A DNA stretch of 64,000 nt from assembly GCF_000312425.1 (NCBI RefSeq), contig NZ_HE997181.1, positions 1,238,601-1,302,600 on the forward strand, in the 5' to 3' direction. Origin of the DNA: Reyranella massiliensis 521 (lineage in GTDB: Bacteria > Pseudomonadota > Alphaproteobacteria > Reyranellales > Reyranellaceae). Positions 8,045 through 15,931 of the stretch are shown one piece after another. The first letter of the stretch is position 1, and each line of letters opens with the position of its first letter. The position numbers and the translations under genes were made by a program. The notes under the pieces were generated by a model. It saw only the letters and a program-made list of their open reading frames with translations, searched no databases and had not been told where the DNA came from.

Positions 8045-11000
8045 TCGTCGAAATGATCCCGTCCTGAGGCGTCGGTCGCTGACGGCGGCGTCGCAGGATC
8101 GCCGTCGAGGCCTGATCGAGCGAGAGATCGTCGTTCACGACGACGCCATAGGCCGTGCGCGCTTCCACGAGGCTGCAGTAGCCGGCGACAACGTCGGCAT
8201 GTACGGCTTCTGCAGGCCGGGTCAGAGGATCGCCCAGGCCACCTCCGCCGGGGCTCTCGACCACCAGGACGTCGTTGGCCGGAATGGTCTGCAGGCCCTT
8301 GGCGGAAAGCGGGCCGGCCGCCTTCAGGCTGACTTTGCCCAGTCTTCCGTCGGCGCCGCCATGCCGTCCGCGTGCGGCATTGGCGACACGCTCGAAGATG
8401 GCCGCCAAAGTCATGTCGCCGCCGTCCCGCGCCCGCAACTCGATCACCTGTCCGAGGCCGCCGCGCCAGCGGCCGGCACCACCGGAGTCGGGCCGCAGCT
8501 CCTTGCGAACATAGAGCACCGGCGCATTGCGTTCGGCCAGTTCGACGGGGATCGAGCGCACGCCGCTCGGATAAGCGGTGGCCGAGAGACCATCGAGGCC
8601 CGGCCGCGCGCCAACGCCACCGGAGTGAAAGAAGAGAGAGATGAAGCGCGGGTGCTTGGTTCCGTCGCTTCCGCCGACGCCTTGGCGCAAGAGGCGGATG
8701 TTCCACAGCGACCCGCTGCCTTCGGCCGGCGCGATCCGGGGATCGGCAGCGCTCAGGCAGCCCAGCATCAGGTCGGGCAGCATCTGGCCGATCATATGTC
8801 GGGATGCGACGGGTGCGGGGTCCGTCGCATTCAGGATCGACCCCTCGGGCGCTTCGATGCGCACTGCGGTCAGCGAGGCGTAATTGTTGGGGATCTCCGG
8901 CCCCACCAGGCAGCGCACGCCATAGCTCGCATAGGCGTCGGTGTAGCAATAGGGCACGTTGATGCCCTTGAGCGAGGGCGCCAATTCGCCCGACAGCGCG
9001 ACACGAATGGCGCCATCGCCGATGGTCATGTCGGCAACCAGATGGATGGGCCGTTCGACGCCGTCCATCTGCAGCTCGGCGCGATAGGTCCCGGCCTTCA
9101 GGGCGCCGATGGCCTCGCGCATGCCGGCTGCCGACCGGGCGAAGATGTACTCGGCGAGATGGTCGACATGAGCGAGGCCGAACTCCTCGCACATGCGGTC
9201 CAGCCGTACGCAGCCGGTGTGGTTGGCCGCGACCAGCGACATGATATCGCCGATCGCCTGCTGCGGCAGGCGGACATTGGTCGACAGGATCGACACCAGC
9301 TTGGCGTCGAGTACGCCGCGTTCGACCAGCTTCACGATCGGGATGCGCAGGCCTTCGTGCCAGATGTCGCGGCCTTCGAAACCCGCGCCCTGACCGCCGA
9401 CATCCATGATGTGGGTCGTACAGGCGAAGAAGCCGACGATCCGTCCGCCGCGGAACGCAGGCGTTACGACGCAGAAATCGTTGAGATGCCCAGTGCCGCT
9501 CCACGGATCGTTGGTGATGCCGACATCGCCCTCGTGCCATTGCTCCAGGGGAATGGCCTTGAGGAAGTGAAACACCGACTGGGCCATGGAATTGACGTGG
9601 CCCGGCGTGCCGGTAACGGCCTGCGCGATCATCCGCCCATCGGGCGTGAAGACACCCGCGGAAAGGTCGCCTGCTTCGCGCGCCACCGAGCTGAACGAGG
9701 TGCGGATCAACGCCTGCGCCTGCTCTTCGACGACCGACAGCAGTCGGTTCCACATGATCTGATTGGCGAGATCGCTTTGTGTCGCCGCGGCTTGCGTCGT
9801 CCGCTTGCCGTGGCGCTGCACGACAATGCAGCCGCTGTCGTCGCGCGCGGCGTCGAAGCCTTCGGGTACGACGATGGTGGTCTGTGCTTCGACGATCAGG
9901 GCGGGACCGGGACGCGGCGTCGTCGTCATGCCGGCGCGGTCGAGCTGGAGGGCGTCGACAGTCCGGCCGCTCACCGGGTCGTAGAGATCGTGCCGGCTCT
10001 CCGCCATCGCGCTGCCGGTCGTCGACGCCGAGGACCAGATCGTCTCGGCATCGTTGCGCATGATGGCGCGCTTGTAGGCCCAGCCGACAATCTCGATGGC
10101 ATTGCCGTCGAGGGTGCGGCCAAACTGTCGGCGATACTCTTCCTCGAACTGCGCCGTCAGCGAGGCGGCAAGGCTCGGGGAAGCGATCTCGGCCGGCAAG
10201 CCATCGAGGCGGATCGCGATGTCGTGGCCCTGGCCGACATAGCGCATGAAGGTCTTCCATTCCTCGGTCGAGGCGCCATGGGCAGCCGCGGAGCGCACCT
10301 GGGTCTCGGCATCGGCACGCATTTCTTCGAGAATGCTACGCACAATGGCGGGATCGAGATCGGCCAGGCGCATGTAGTGCGTGCGGCGCGTCGTGTAGGA
10401 GACCGGCGAGACCAGGAAGCCGATGGCCGAGCCGACACCGGCATTGGGGGGAATGACTACCCGCTCGATCCCGAGCTTCTCGGCAACGCGCAGCGCATGC
10501 AGGGGGGCCGCGCCGCCGAAGGCCACCATGGTGTAGCCGGCGATGTCTTTCCCCTTCTCGGTGGCGTGGATGTGCGCGGCGTTGGCCATATTCTCGTCGA
10601 CCATTTCGCCGATCGCGGCGGCGGCAGCGGCATCGTCGAGGCCAAGGGGCGTGCCGATGCCGGCCTTGATCGCGGCCGCTGCGGCGCGCTTGTCGAGCGC
10701 CATGGCGCCACCGGCAAACCGTGCGGGATCGATCTTGCCCACGACCAGGTCGGCGTCGGTCACGGTCGGCAGGGTGCCGCCCTTGCCGAAGCAGGCCGGG
10801 CCGGGCTCGCTGCCGGCGCTGTCCGGGCCGATCCGGATGCTTCCCAGCGCATCGATGCGGGCGATGGACCCGCCGCCGGCGCCGATCTCGACCAGATCGA
10901 CCACGGGGATACGCAGGGGCAGGCCGCTGCCCTTGCGGAACCGGTAGGAGCGATCGACCTCGAACGAGGTTTCAAACTCGGGCACGCCATCGTCGATCAG

Positions 11001-11879
11001 GCAGATCTTGGCAGTCGTCCCGCCCATGTCGAAAGAGAACAGGCGGTCGATGCCGAGCCGGCGGCCGATCGAGGCGGCGAGAAGTGCGCCGCCGGCCGGG
11101 CCGCTCTCGATCAGCCGCACCGGGAAACGGCAGGCCGTCTCGACGGAGGTCAGGCCGCCTTCCGACATCATCACCAGCATCGGCGCCACCACTCCCTTCG
11201 CGGTGAGCTGTGTCTGCAGGCGTTCGAGGTAGCGGGCCATCAAGGGCTGGACATAGGCGTTGGCGCAAACGGTGGTGCCACGCTCGTACTCGCCAGCGAT
11301 GGGCGACACTTCACTCGACAGCGACACCGACAGGCCGGGCAGGGCACGGCGCAGATGCTCGCCCACGCGGCGCTCGTGGGCGTCGTTGAGATAGGCGTGC
11401 AGCAGGCACACCGCCACGCTTTCGGCTTCCTGTGCGCGCACGAAGGCTTCCAGCCGCTCCAGGGCGGCGTCTTCCAGCGTCTCGACGACCGAACCATCGA
11501 CGGCGACACGTTCCTTGAGGCCGAAGCGGAGGGGGCGCGGGACCAGCGGCCGCGGCTTCTCGATATTGAGATTGTACTGGTCGAAGCGGTTCTCGAGGCC
11601 GATTTCGAGTGAATCGGTGAGGCCCTCCGTGCCGACGAACACCGTACGGGCGCCCTTGCGCTCGATCACCGCGTTGGTCGCCAGGGTCGTGCCGTGGATG
11701 AACAAATCGATTTCGGAAGGGGTGGTGCCGGTCTCGCTGAGAAGCTGCTCCAGCCCGGCCATCACCGCCTGGTCGGGCTCCGACGGCGTGGTCGGGACCT
11801 TGGTGCTGAAGATACGCCCGTCGCGCTCCAGGGCCAGATCGGTGAAAGTGCCGCCGATGTCGGACGCAACGCGGATCAT
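8037..11879 (-). CDS. Fused hydantoinase A / hydantoinase B (5-oxoprolinase-type) protein
   Basis: A 1280-residue ATP-dependent cyclic amide hydrolase. Residues 1 to about 690 are the HyuA part, an ASKHA-type ATPase with ASDIGGTFTDLAL near the start, HGTTLATNAVIERKGAR at about 64-80, and a second phosphate loop DMGGTTAK. From about 705 onward it is HyuB-like, with QIMWNRLLSVVEEQAQ, EAGDLSAGVF and TNDPWSGTGHLND. A single chain of this length is the architecture of 5-oxoprolinase. Many bacteria instead use two proteins, as this same window does at 49056-52818. It follows a Bug-type binding protein gene by five bases, so substrate uptake and opening are probably linked. The substrate (oxoproline, hydantoin or another lactam) is not resolved. 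Confidence 0.88.
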   Translation of the reverse strand: MIRVASDIGGTFTDLALERDGRIFSTKVPTTPSEPDQAVMAGLEQLLSETGTTPSEIDLFIHGTTLATNAVIERKGARTVFVGTEGLTDSLEIGLENRFDQYNLNIEKPRPLVPRPLRFGLKERVAVDGSVVETLEDAALERLEAFVRAQEAESVAVCLLHAYLNDAHERRVGEHLRRALPGLSVSLSSEVSPIAGEYERGTTVCANAYVQPLMARYLERLQTQLTAKGVVAPMLVMMSEGGLTSVETACRFPVRLIESGPAGGALLAASIGRRLGIDRLFSFDMGGTTAKICLIDDGVPEFETSFEVDRSYRFRKGSGLPLRIPVVDLVEIGAGGGSIARIDALGSIRIGPDSAGSEPGPACFGKGGTLPTVTDADLVVGKIDPARFAGGAMALDKRAAAAAIKAGIGTPLGLDDAAAAAAIGEMVDENMANAAHIHATEKGKDIAGYTMVAFGGAAPLHALRVAEKLGIERVVIPPNAGVGSAIGFLVSPVSYTTRRTHYMRLADLDPAIVRSILEEMRADAETQVRSAAAHGASTEEWKTFMRYVGQGHDIAIRLDGLPAEIASPSLAASLTAQFEEEYRRQFGRTLDGNAIEIVGWAYKRAIMRNDAETIWSSASTTGSAMAESRHDLYDPVSGRTVDALQLDRAGMTTTPRPGPALIVEAQTTIVVPEGFDAARDDSGCIVVQRHGKRTTQAAATQSDLANQIMWNRLLSVVEEQAQALIRTSFSSVAREAGDLSAGVFTPDGRMIAQAVTGTPGHVNSMAQSVFHFLKAIPLEQWHEGDVGITNDPWSGTGHLNDFCVVTPAFRGGRIVGFFACTTHIMDVGGQGAGFEGRDIWHEGLRIPIVKLVERGVLDAKLVSILSTNVRLPQQAIGDIMSLVAANHTGCVRLDRMCEEFGLAHVDHLAEYIFARSAAGMREAIGALKAGTYRAELQMDGVERPIHLVADMTIGDGAIRVALSGELAPSLKGINVPYCYTDAYASYGVRCLVGPEIPNNYASLTAVRIEAPEGSILNATDPAPVASRHMIGQMLPDLMLGCLSAADPRIAPAEGSGSLWNIRLLRQGVGGSDGTKHPRFISLFFHSGGVGARPGLDGLSATAYPSGVRSIPVELAERNAPVLYVRKELRPDSGGAGRWRGGLGQVIELRARDGGDMTLAAIFERVANAARGRHGGADGRLGKVSLKAAGPLSAKGLQTIPANDVLVVESPGGGGLGDPLTRPAEAVHADVVAGYCSLVEARTAYGVVVNDDLSLDQASTAILRRRRQRPTPQDGIISTTM

Positions 11880-11884
11880 CTCAG

Positions 11885-12859
11885 CTACTCCACCTTGGCG
11901 CCGGAAAGGGTGACCAGTTCCTGCCAGCGCGGCGAGGTCTCGCGCAGCCAGGCCGTGAAGTCTTCGGACGAATTCAGGACCAGCTCGATGCCGAGTTCGA
12001 GGTGGCGCTTGCGGATTTCCGGATCGGAAAGGGCCTTGCGGATCGCGTCGTTCAGCTTGTGCACGAGTTCAGGTGGCAGGCCGGCGGGAGCGAACAGGGC
12101 CTGGTATGAATCGAACTTGATCGACGGCAGCACGCTTTCGGTGATCGAGGGGATTTCGGGCAGGAGCTGCGATCGCTTGGGGCTCGTGACGGCGATGGCC
12201 TTGAGCTTGCCGCTGGTCAGGAAAGGCAACACGGTCGAAATCTGGTCGATGACGATAGGCACTTCGCCGGCAACGGCAGCACCCGTGGCCAGACCGCCGC
12301 TGCGATAGGGCACGTGTGAAATGTCGAGGCCCAGCTCCTTGTTGAGGTAGGCACCGATCAGGTGGTTCGACGTGCCGATGCCGGCCGTCGCGTAGCCGGC
12401 ACCGGGGTTGGCCTTCGCCCAGGCGATGAGCTCCGGCATCGTGTTGGCGGGAATCGTCGGATTGACCGCGATGACGTTGGGCTGCGTGCCGACCAGGGTC
12501 AGCGCCGTGAAGTCCTTCAGCGGATCGAACGGCAGCTTGCCGCCATGCAGGAAGGGCAGGATGGAGTGGGTCGTGGTCGAGCCGAAGCAGATCGTGTAGC
12601 CGTCGGCAGGCGCTCGTGCGCAGGCCTCGGTGCCGACAATGCCGGCGCCGCCCGGCTTGTTCTCGACGATCACGGTCGTGCCCAGCGTGCGACCGAGCGG
12701 TTCGGACAGCAGGCGCGCCATGATGTCGGCCGAGCCGCCGGGAGCGTAAGCGACCATGAGGCGGATCGGCTTGTTGGGATAGGCCTGCTGTGCCACCGCA
12801 GGCGAGGCGACCGGGAGTGCTGCCAGAGCTGCTAGAATGCTGATGAATTTCAGGCGCAT
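11885..12859 (-). CDS. Bug/TctC-family solute-binding protein of a tripartite tricarboxylate transporter
   Basis: A 324-residue periplasmic receptor. Residues 1-23 are a Sec signal peptide (ending SPAVAQQ). The mature start YPNKPIRLMVAYAPGGSADI and the motif ENKPGGAG are diagnostic of Bug receptors, whose two loops close over carboxylates without charged contacts. GGGGAAAG lies just before its ATG. No TctA or TctB membrane genes are nearby, which is common for orphan Bug proteins that borrow a permease. It is the first gene of the leftward unit facing the IclR gene across a 97-base gap. Confidence 0.88.
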   Translation of the reverse strand: MRLKFISILAALAALPVASPAVAQQAYPNKPIRLMVAYAPGGSADIMARLLSEPLGRTLGTTVIVENKPGGAGIVGTEACARAPADGYTICFGSTTTHSILPFLHGGKLPFDPLKDFTALTLVGTQPNVIAVNPTIPANTMPELIAWAKANPGAGYATAGIGTSNHLIGAYLNKELGLDISHVPYRSGGLATGAAVAGEVPIVIDQISTVLPFLTSGKLKAIAVTSPKRSQLLPEIPSITESVLPSIKFDSYQALFAPAGLPPELVHKLNDAIRKALSDPEIRKRHLELGIELVLNSSEDFTAWLRETSPRWQELVTLSGAKVE

Positions 12860-12946
12860 GGTCTTTCCCCACGTTTGCCCGCCCCCGGGCGCGTTCCGGC
12901 ATTCTCCGCAGCGCGCCTTGATTGCCTAGCCGCCGGATTGCTCTAA

Positions 12947-12963
12947 TGTTCACCTGGTGAACA
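12947..12963. promoter_or_regulatory. Perfect 17-bp palindrome, probable IclR operator
   Basis: TGTTCACC-T-GGTGAACA is a perfect inverted repeat around one central base, and it covers the GTG start codon (12957) of the IclR gene. It lies in the only divergent spacer of the unit, so a bound regulator could control both directions. A second, near-identical site is found at 13745-13759. A hexamer pair TTGATT (12918-12923) and TCTAAT (12942-12947), 18 bases apart, could drive the regulator gene with a nearly leaderless message. Confidence 0.7.
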
Positions 12964-13757
12964 CCCGCCGGTCCGTCACCCGTCCTGCCTTCGAGCCCGT
13001 GCGCGCCGTCTTGCGCAGTCTCGATCTCCTGGCGGCCGTCAATCGGGGCCAGGCCCGGTCGATTGCCGAACTGGCGCAGGAGGCCAAGTTGCCCCGCGCC
13101 ACGGCGATCCGTCTTCTCGAGACGCTGGAAGGGGCGGGCTATGTCGCACGGGTGCCGGGCAGCGCGCGCTACGGTGCCTCGCCGCGGGTCACGGCGCTCT
13201 CCGCCGGCTTCGACTACAACGCCTGGCTGACGGCCATCGCCCAGCCGCGGCTGCGGCGCCTGATGCGTCGGATCCGGTGGCCGTCGGATCTCATGGTCCG
13301 CAGCGCCGAGAACATGTTTGTGCTGACGTCGAACCGCGACAGCTCGGGCCTCAACATCAACACGCGCTACGACGGCATGACGTCGTCGATCTTCCGTTCG
13401 GCCTCGGGCTCGGCCTACCTTGCATGGTGCGATGCCGATGAACGCGAGCGGATTTTGAGGCAGCTTGCCGATCCGGCGGAACGTGCCGCGGTCGACGCGG
13501 AAATCGAGCGGACCCAGGAGCGTGGCTACGGCGTTCGCGATGCCACGATCGCACCCGGCGTGGGCGCGATTGCCGTCCCGGTGCTCGTCGGCGGCCGGGC
13601 AATGGCCTGCCTCAACGTCGTTTTCCTGCCGAAGATGTCGACGCCGGAGGCAATCGCACGGGAATGCCTGTCGGCTCTGCGTACCGCGGCGCAAAATCTC
13701 GGGCGTGAAATGCAGCGTGGGCTCGAAGCGGGCGGCCCTCAAGCGTTCAGCAGGTGA
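12957..13757 (+). CDS. IclR family transcriptional regulator
   Basis: A 266-residue regulator. Residues 14-75 form the winged helix-turn-helix (RSIAELAQEAKLPRATAIRLLETLE), and the rest is the IclR effector domain with the family ends RDSSGLNI and AIAVPVLV. The start is GTG inside a palindrome, which suggests self-repression. The gene stands divergent from the Bug-hydantoinase unit and upstream of the DUF169 gene. A role in controlling both, in response to the imported amide or its product, is an inference from layout and from the two shared sites. Confidence 0.88.
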   Translation: MNTRRSVTRPAFEPVRAVLRSLDLLAAVNRGQARSIAELAQEAKLPRATAIRLLETLEGAGYVARVPGSARYGASPRVTALSAGFDYNAWLTAIAQPRLRRLMRRIRWPSDLMVRSAENMFVLTSNRDSSGLNINTRYDGMTSSIFRSASGSAYLAWCDADERERILRQLADPAERAAVDAEIERTQERGYGVRDATIAPGVGAIAVPVLVGGRAMACLNVVFLPKMSTPEAIARECLSALRTAAQNLGREMQRGLEAGGPQAFSR

Positions 13758-13759
13758 AC
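13745..13759. promoter_or_regulatory. Second IclR-type box overlapping the IclR stop codon
   Basis: GTTCAGCAGGTGAAC matches the core of the first palindrome (GTTCACCTGGTGAAC) at 13 of 15 positions and keeps the 5-bp outer arms exact. It overlaps the end of the IclR gene and sits about 80 bases before the DUF169 start. That position suits control of the downstream pair. Its location inside coding sequence leaves a modest chance of coincidence. Confidence 0.5.
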
Positions 13760-13837
13760 GTCGGTCGATAAGCCCACTAGGCAGCCGGCCTCGATTGCGA
13801 CCAGTATCGCTGAGAAGACTGAAGGATGGAGGAGTAG

Positions 13838-14665
13838 ATGAACGTCCAGACCCTGCCGCCGGGCTACAAGACCGCGCCATGGTCGCCGCCGGAGAAGATT
13901 ACCGGCGCGATGCTGAGCGAGGCCAGCACCAAGCTGATCGACCTCCTGCGCATCCGCACGCAGCCGATCGGCATGCGGCTGTTCGAGGACCCGGCCGAAA
14001 TGGACAAGATCAAGGGCCTGCGCAAGCCGACCGAAGGGTTCAAGTTCACCATGTGCCAGATGGTGACGCAGGCGCGCTGGTACGGCTTTACGCTCGGCAT
14101 CACCGTCGACAATACGCGCGGCGGCAATTGCGGCGGCGTGGTCGGCCTCAACCACCCGGGCGAGGGCTTCCTGTCGGGCGATCACATGAACGGCGTGTGG
14201 TTCGGCAACAAGGAAGCGTCGGCGGCGCATCAGGCGCAGATGCCGCGGGTGCCGCACGGCACCTACAACGGCTTGGTCGTGGCGCCGCTGCGCTCCGGCC
14301 GCCTCGATCCGCCGGACATTTGCCTGTTCTACGGATCGCCCGGCCAGATGATCTACTTCATCAACGGCCTGCAGTATCACCGCTATCGCCGTTACGACTT
14401 CACCGTGACGGGCGAGAGCGCCTGCGCCGACTCGTGGGGCCGCGCGCTTGCCACCCGTCAGACCTCGCTGTCGCTGCCGTGCTTCGCCGAGCGTCGCTAT
14501 GGCGGCGTGGCCGACGACGAGCTTCTGATGGCCTGCCCGCCGGACGAGTTCCTGCGGGCCATCGAAGGCATGATCCAGCTCGGCAAGAATGGGCTGCGCT
14601 ATCCGTTCCCGCCCTACGGCGCGGCGATGGATCCGGCGCTGGGCATGGCCAAGAGCTACAGCTGA
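13838..14665 (+). CDS. DUF169-like protein of unknown function
   Basis: A 275-residue soluble protein without signal peptide. It resembles the DUF169 family: a beginning with RTQPIGMRLF near 45, a conserved cysteine in FTMCQMV near 72, and a CGG turn near 100 (GGNCGGVVGL). The later region has GSPGQMIYFINGLQY and many cysteines spaced through the chain (SACADS, LPCFAE, MACPP), which could bind a metal or cofactor. No enzymatic role is known to me. GGAGGAG precedes the ATG. Its TGA shares one base with the next ATG, so the 2H phosphoesterase is translationally coupled. Family assignment is moderately sure, function unknown. Confidence 0.6.
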   Translation: MNVQTLPPGYKTAPWSPPEKITGAMLSEASTKLIDLLRIRTQPIGMRLFEDPAEMDKIKGLRKPTEGFKFTMCQMVTQARWYGFTLGITVDNTRGGNCGGVVGLNHPGEGFLSGDHMNGVWFGNKEASAAHQAQMPRVPHGTYNGLVVAPLRSGRLDPPDICLFYGSPGQMIYFINGLQYHRYRRYDFTVTGESACADSWGRALATRQTSLSLPCFAERRYGGVADDELLMACPPDEFLRAIEGMIQLGKNGLRYPFPPYGAAMDPALGMAKSYS

Positions 14666-15162
14666 TGCTCTATGTCGTGGCCTTGCCGACCCTCGGCGAG
14701 GCCGACGATACCGCGCTGCGCCGCCTGCGGGCGCAGTACCATCCGGGCGAGGCCGACCTGATCGGCCCGCATTTCACCCTGGTGTTTGGCGCGCCGCTCG
14801 ATCGCGAAATCTCTTTGCGCGCCGCGCTGGAGGGTATCGAGCGCCGGCCCTTCTGGTTCGTGCTGGAGCGCCTCCTGCGGCACGATCAGCCGCCGCCGTC
14901 GCGTGGCGCCTATCTCTATGCGACGCCGGCCGACGGCGCGGTCGAGCTGGTCGAGCTTCACGAGACGTTCAATCCTTCGGGAAGCGGCGAGCCGTTCGAA
15001 CCGCACATGACTCTCGGCCTCTTCGAGCGCGCGGCCGATGCCGAACAGATCGCGCGTATCGTCGAGCGCCAGCACCTGCCCATGCACGGCCGTGTCGAGG
15101 AGCTGGCGCTACTGCGCCGCACGGCCGACGGGCTGGAGACGTTGAAGAGCGTCCGGCTCTAG
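14665..15162 (+). CDS. 2'-5' RNA ligase / 2H phosphoesterase-like protein
   Basis: A 165-residue protein with two HxT motifs, HFTLVF near residue 35 and HMTLGL near 114, which are the paired catalytic elements of the 2H phosphoesterase superfamily (RNA ligase LigT, cyclic phosphodiesterases). It would act on a cyclic phosphate or 2'-5' bond, but the natural substrate of such stand-alone members is generally unknown. The ATG at 14665 overlaps the DUF169 stop (TGATG). The 3' end overlaps the convergent gene by the four bases CTAG. Confidence 0.75.
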   Translation: MLYVVALPTLGEADDTALRRLRAQYHPGEADLIGPHFTLVFGAPLDREISLRAALEGIERRPFWFVLERLLRHDQPPPSRGAYLYATPADGAVELVELHETFNPSGSGEPFEPHMTLGLFERAADAEQIARIVERQHLPMHGRVEELALLRRTADGLETLKSVRL

Positions 15163-15812
15163 CTCGCCTTGCCGTCCTTCAGCAAGCCGACAAGCGGGTT
15201 TGGCGAGGCTGGTTCGACACGCCGCATGGTGTTCGTGTCGTGATGATTGAAGGCCGGCTCCTTGCCTCGAACCGCAAGATCGGTGCGGGTCAGATAGGTC
15301 CAGCTGTCATCGTCGTTGAAGGTGATGTCGATGCGGTAGTAGTCGGTGCGGAAAGCCTCTTCCAGGAAGGTGGTCGAGCAGATCCCGAACCGGGTATCGC
15401 CGCGCCTCGCTTCGACTGAAATGTGCTTGCCGTCGGCGCTCGCCTTGCCGCCTGCCAGAACCACCTGGCCGCGCGGAATGGCGATGGTTTGCATGATCAG
15501 GCCAGTGGCCGGTTCCCACAGCCAGTAACCGACTTGATCGTGAAAGGTGATGGCCTCTTCCGGCGTATTGATGTGGATGTGGTAGCGCAGCCCGTAAAGG
15601 AGTTGCGGACCGTTGGCCTGCGGGTCGCACGGCTCCATTCGGATATGCTCGCGGTACACCCGCCGTTCGGGGCCGTCCGCCTTGGGGCTGACATCGACGC
15701 CCTTGTCTGACTGCCAGACGCCGGCCAGGCGACGCAACGGTCCCAGATTGGCCAGCGTATCGGGCGAGACGTCCTCGGGCTCGGTGAAGATGTCATCCGG
15801 AATATTCGACAT
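15159..15812 (-). CDS. FABP-like / nitrobindin-type beta-barrel protein
   Basis: A 217-residue protein with the opening pattern LGPLRRLAGVWQSDKG near 22-37 and a run of alternating beta strands (TFHDQVGYWLWEPATGLIMQ region near 88-107, then GKHISVEAR). This resembles the THAP4/nitrobindin heme-binding barrel family. A clear proximal histidine cannot be assigned, so heme binding is uncertain. It follows sppA on the same strand after 119 bases, too far for certain co-transcription. Confidence 0.55.
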   Translation of the reverse strand: MSNIPDDIFTEPEDVSPDTLANLGPLRRLAGVWQSDKGVDVSPKADGPERRVYREHIRMEPCDPQANGPQLLYGLRYHIHINTPEEAITFHDQVGYWLWEPATGLIMQTIAIPRGQVVLAGGKASADGKHISVEARRGDTRFGICSTTFLEEAFRTDYYRIDITFNDDDSWTYLTRTDLAVRGKEPAFNHHDTNTMRRVEPASPNPLVGLLKDGKAS

Positions 15813-15931
15813 GGAGTTCCTTGTGCAGCGTTGACGCGCTCACGATACCACGGCGTGCGAGCGGACGAGACAGAGGCGGCGAAACGTCATCGGAGAAAAT
15901 CCTCCGCGCTCCCGCATCGCTTGTGGCGGCG

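Noticed and set aside
8199-11612. A 1137-codon open frame on the + strand opposite the fused hydantoinase
   Set aside because: The minus strand encodes clear conserved HyuA and HyuB motifs over the same bases. The + frame translates to low-complexity Arg/Gly/His/Asp-rich sequence, a usual shadow in high-GC DNA.
15888-15908. Terminator after sppA (CGGAG-CTCCG stem)
   Set aside because: The stem is only five pairs and there is no T run on the coding strand.
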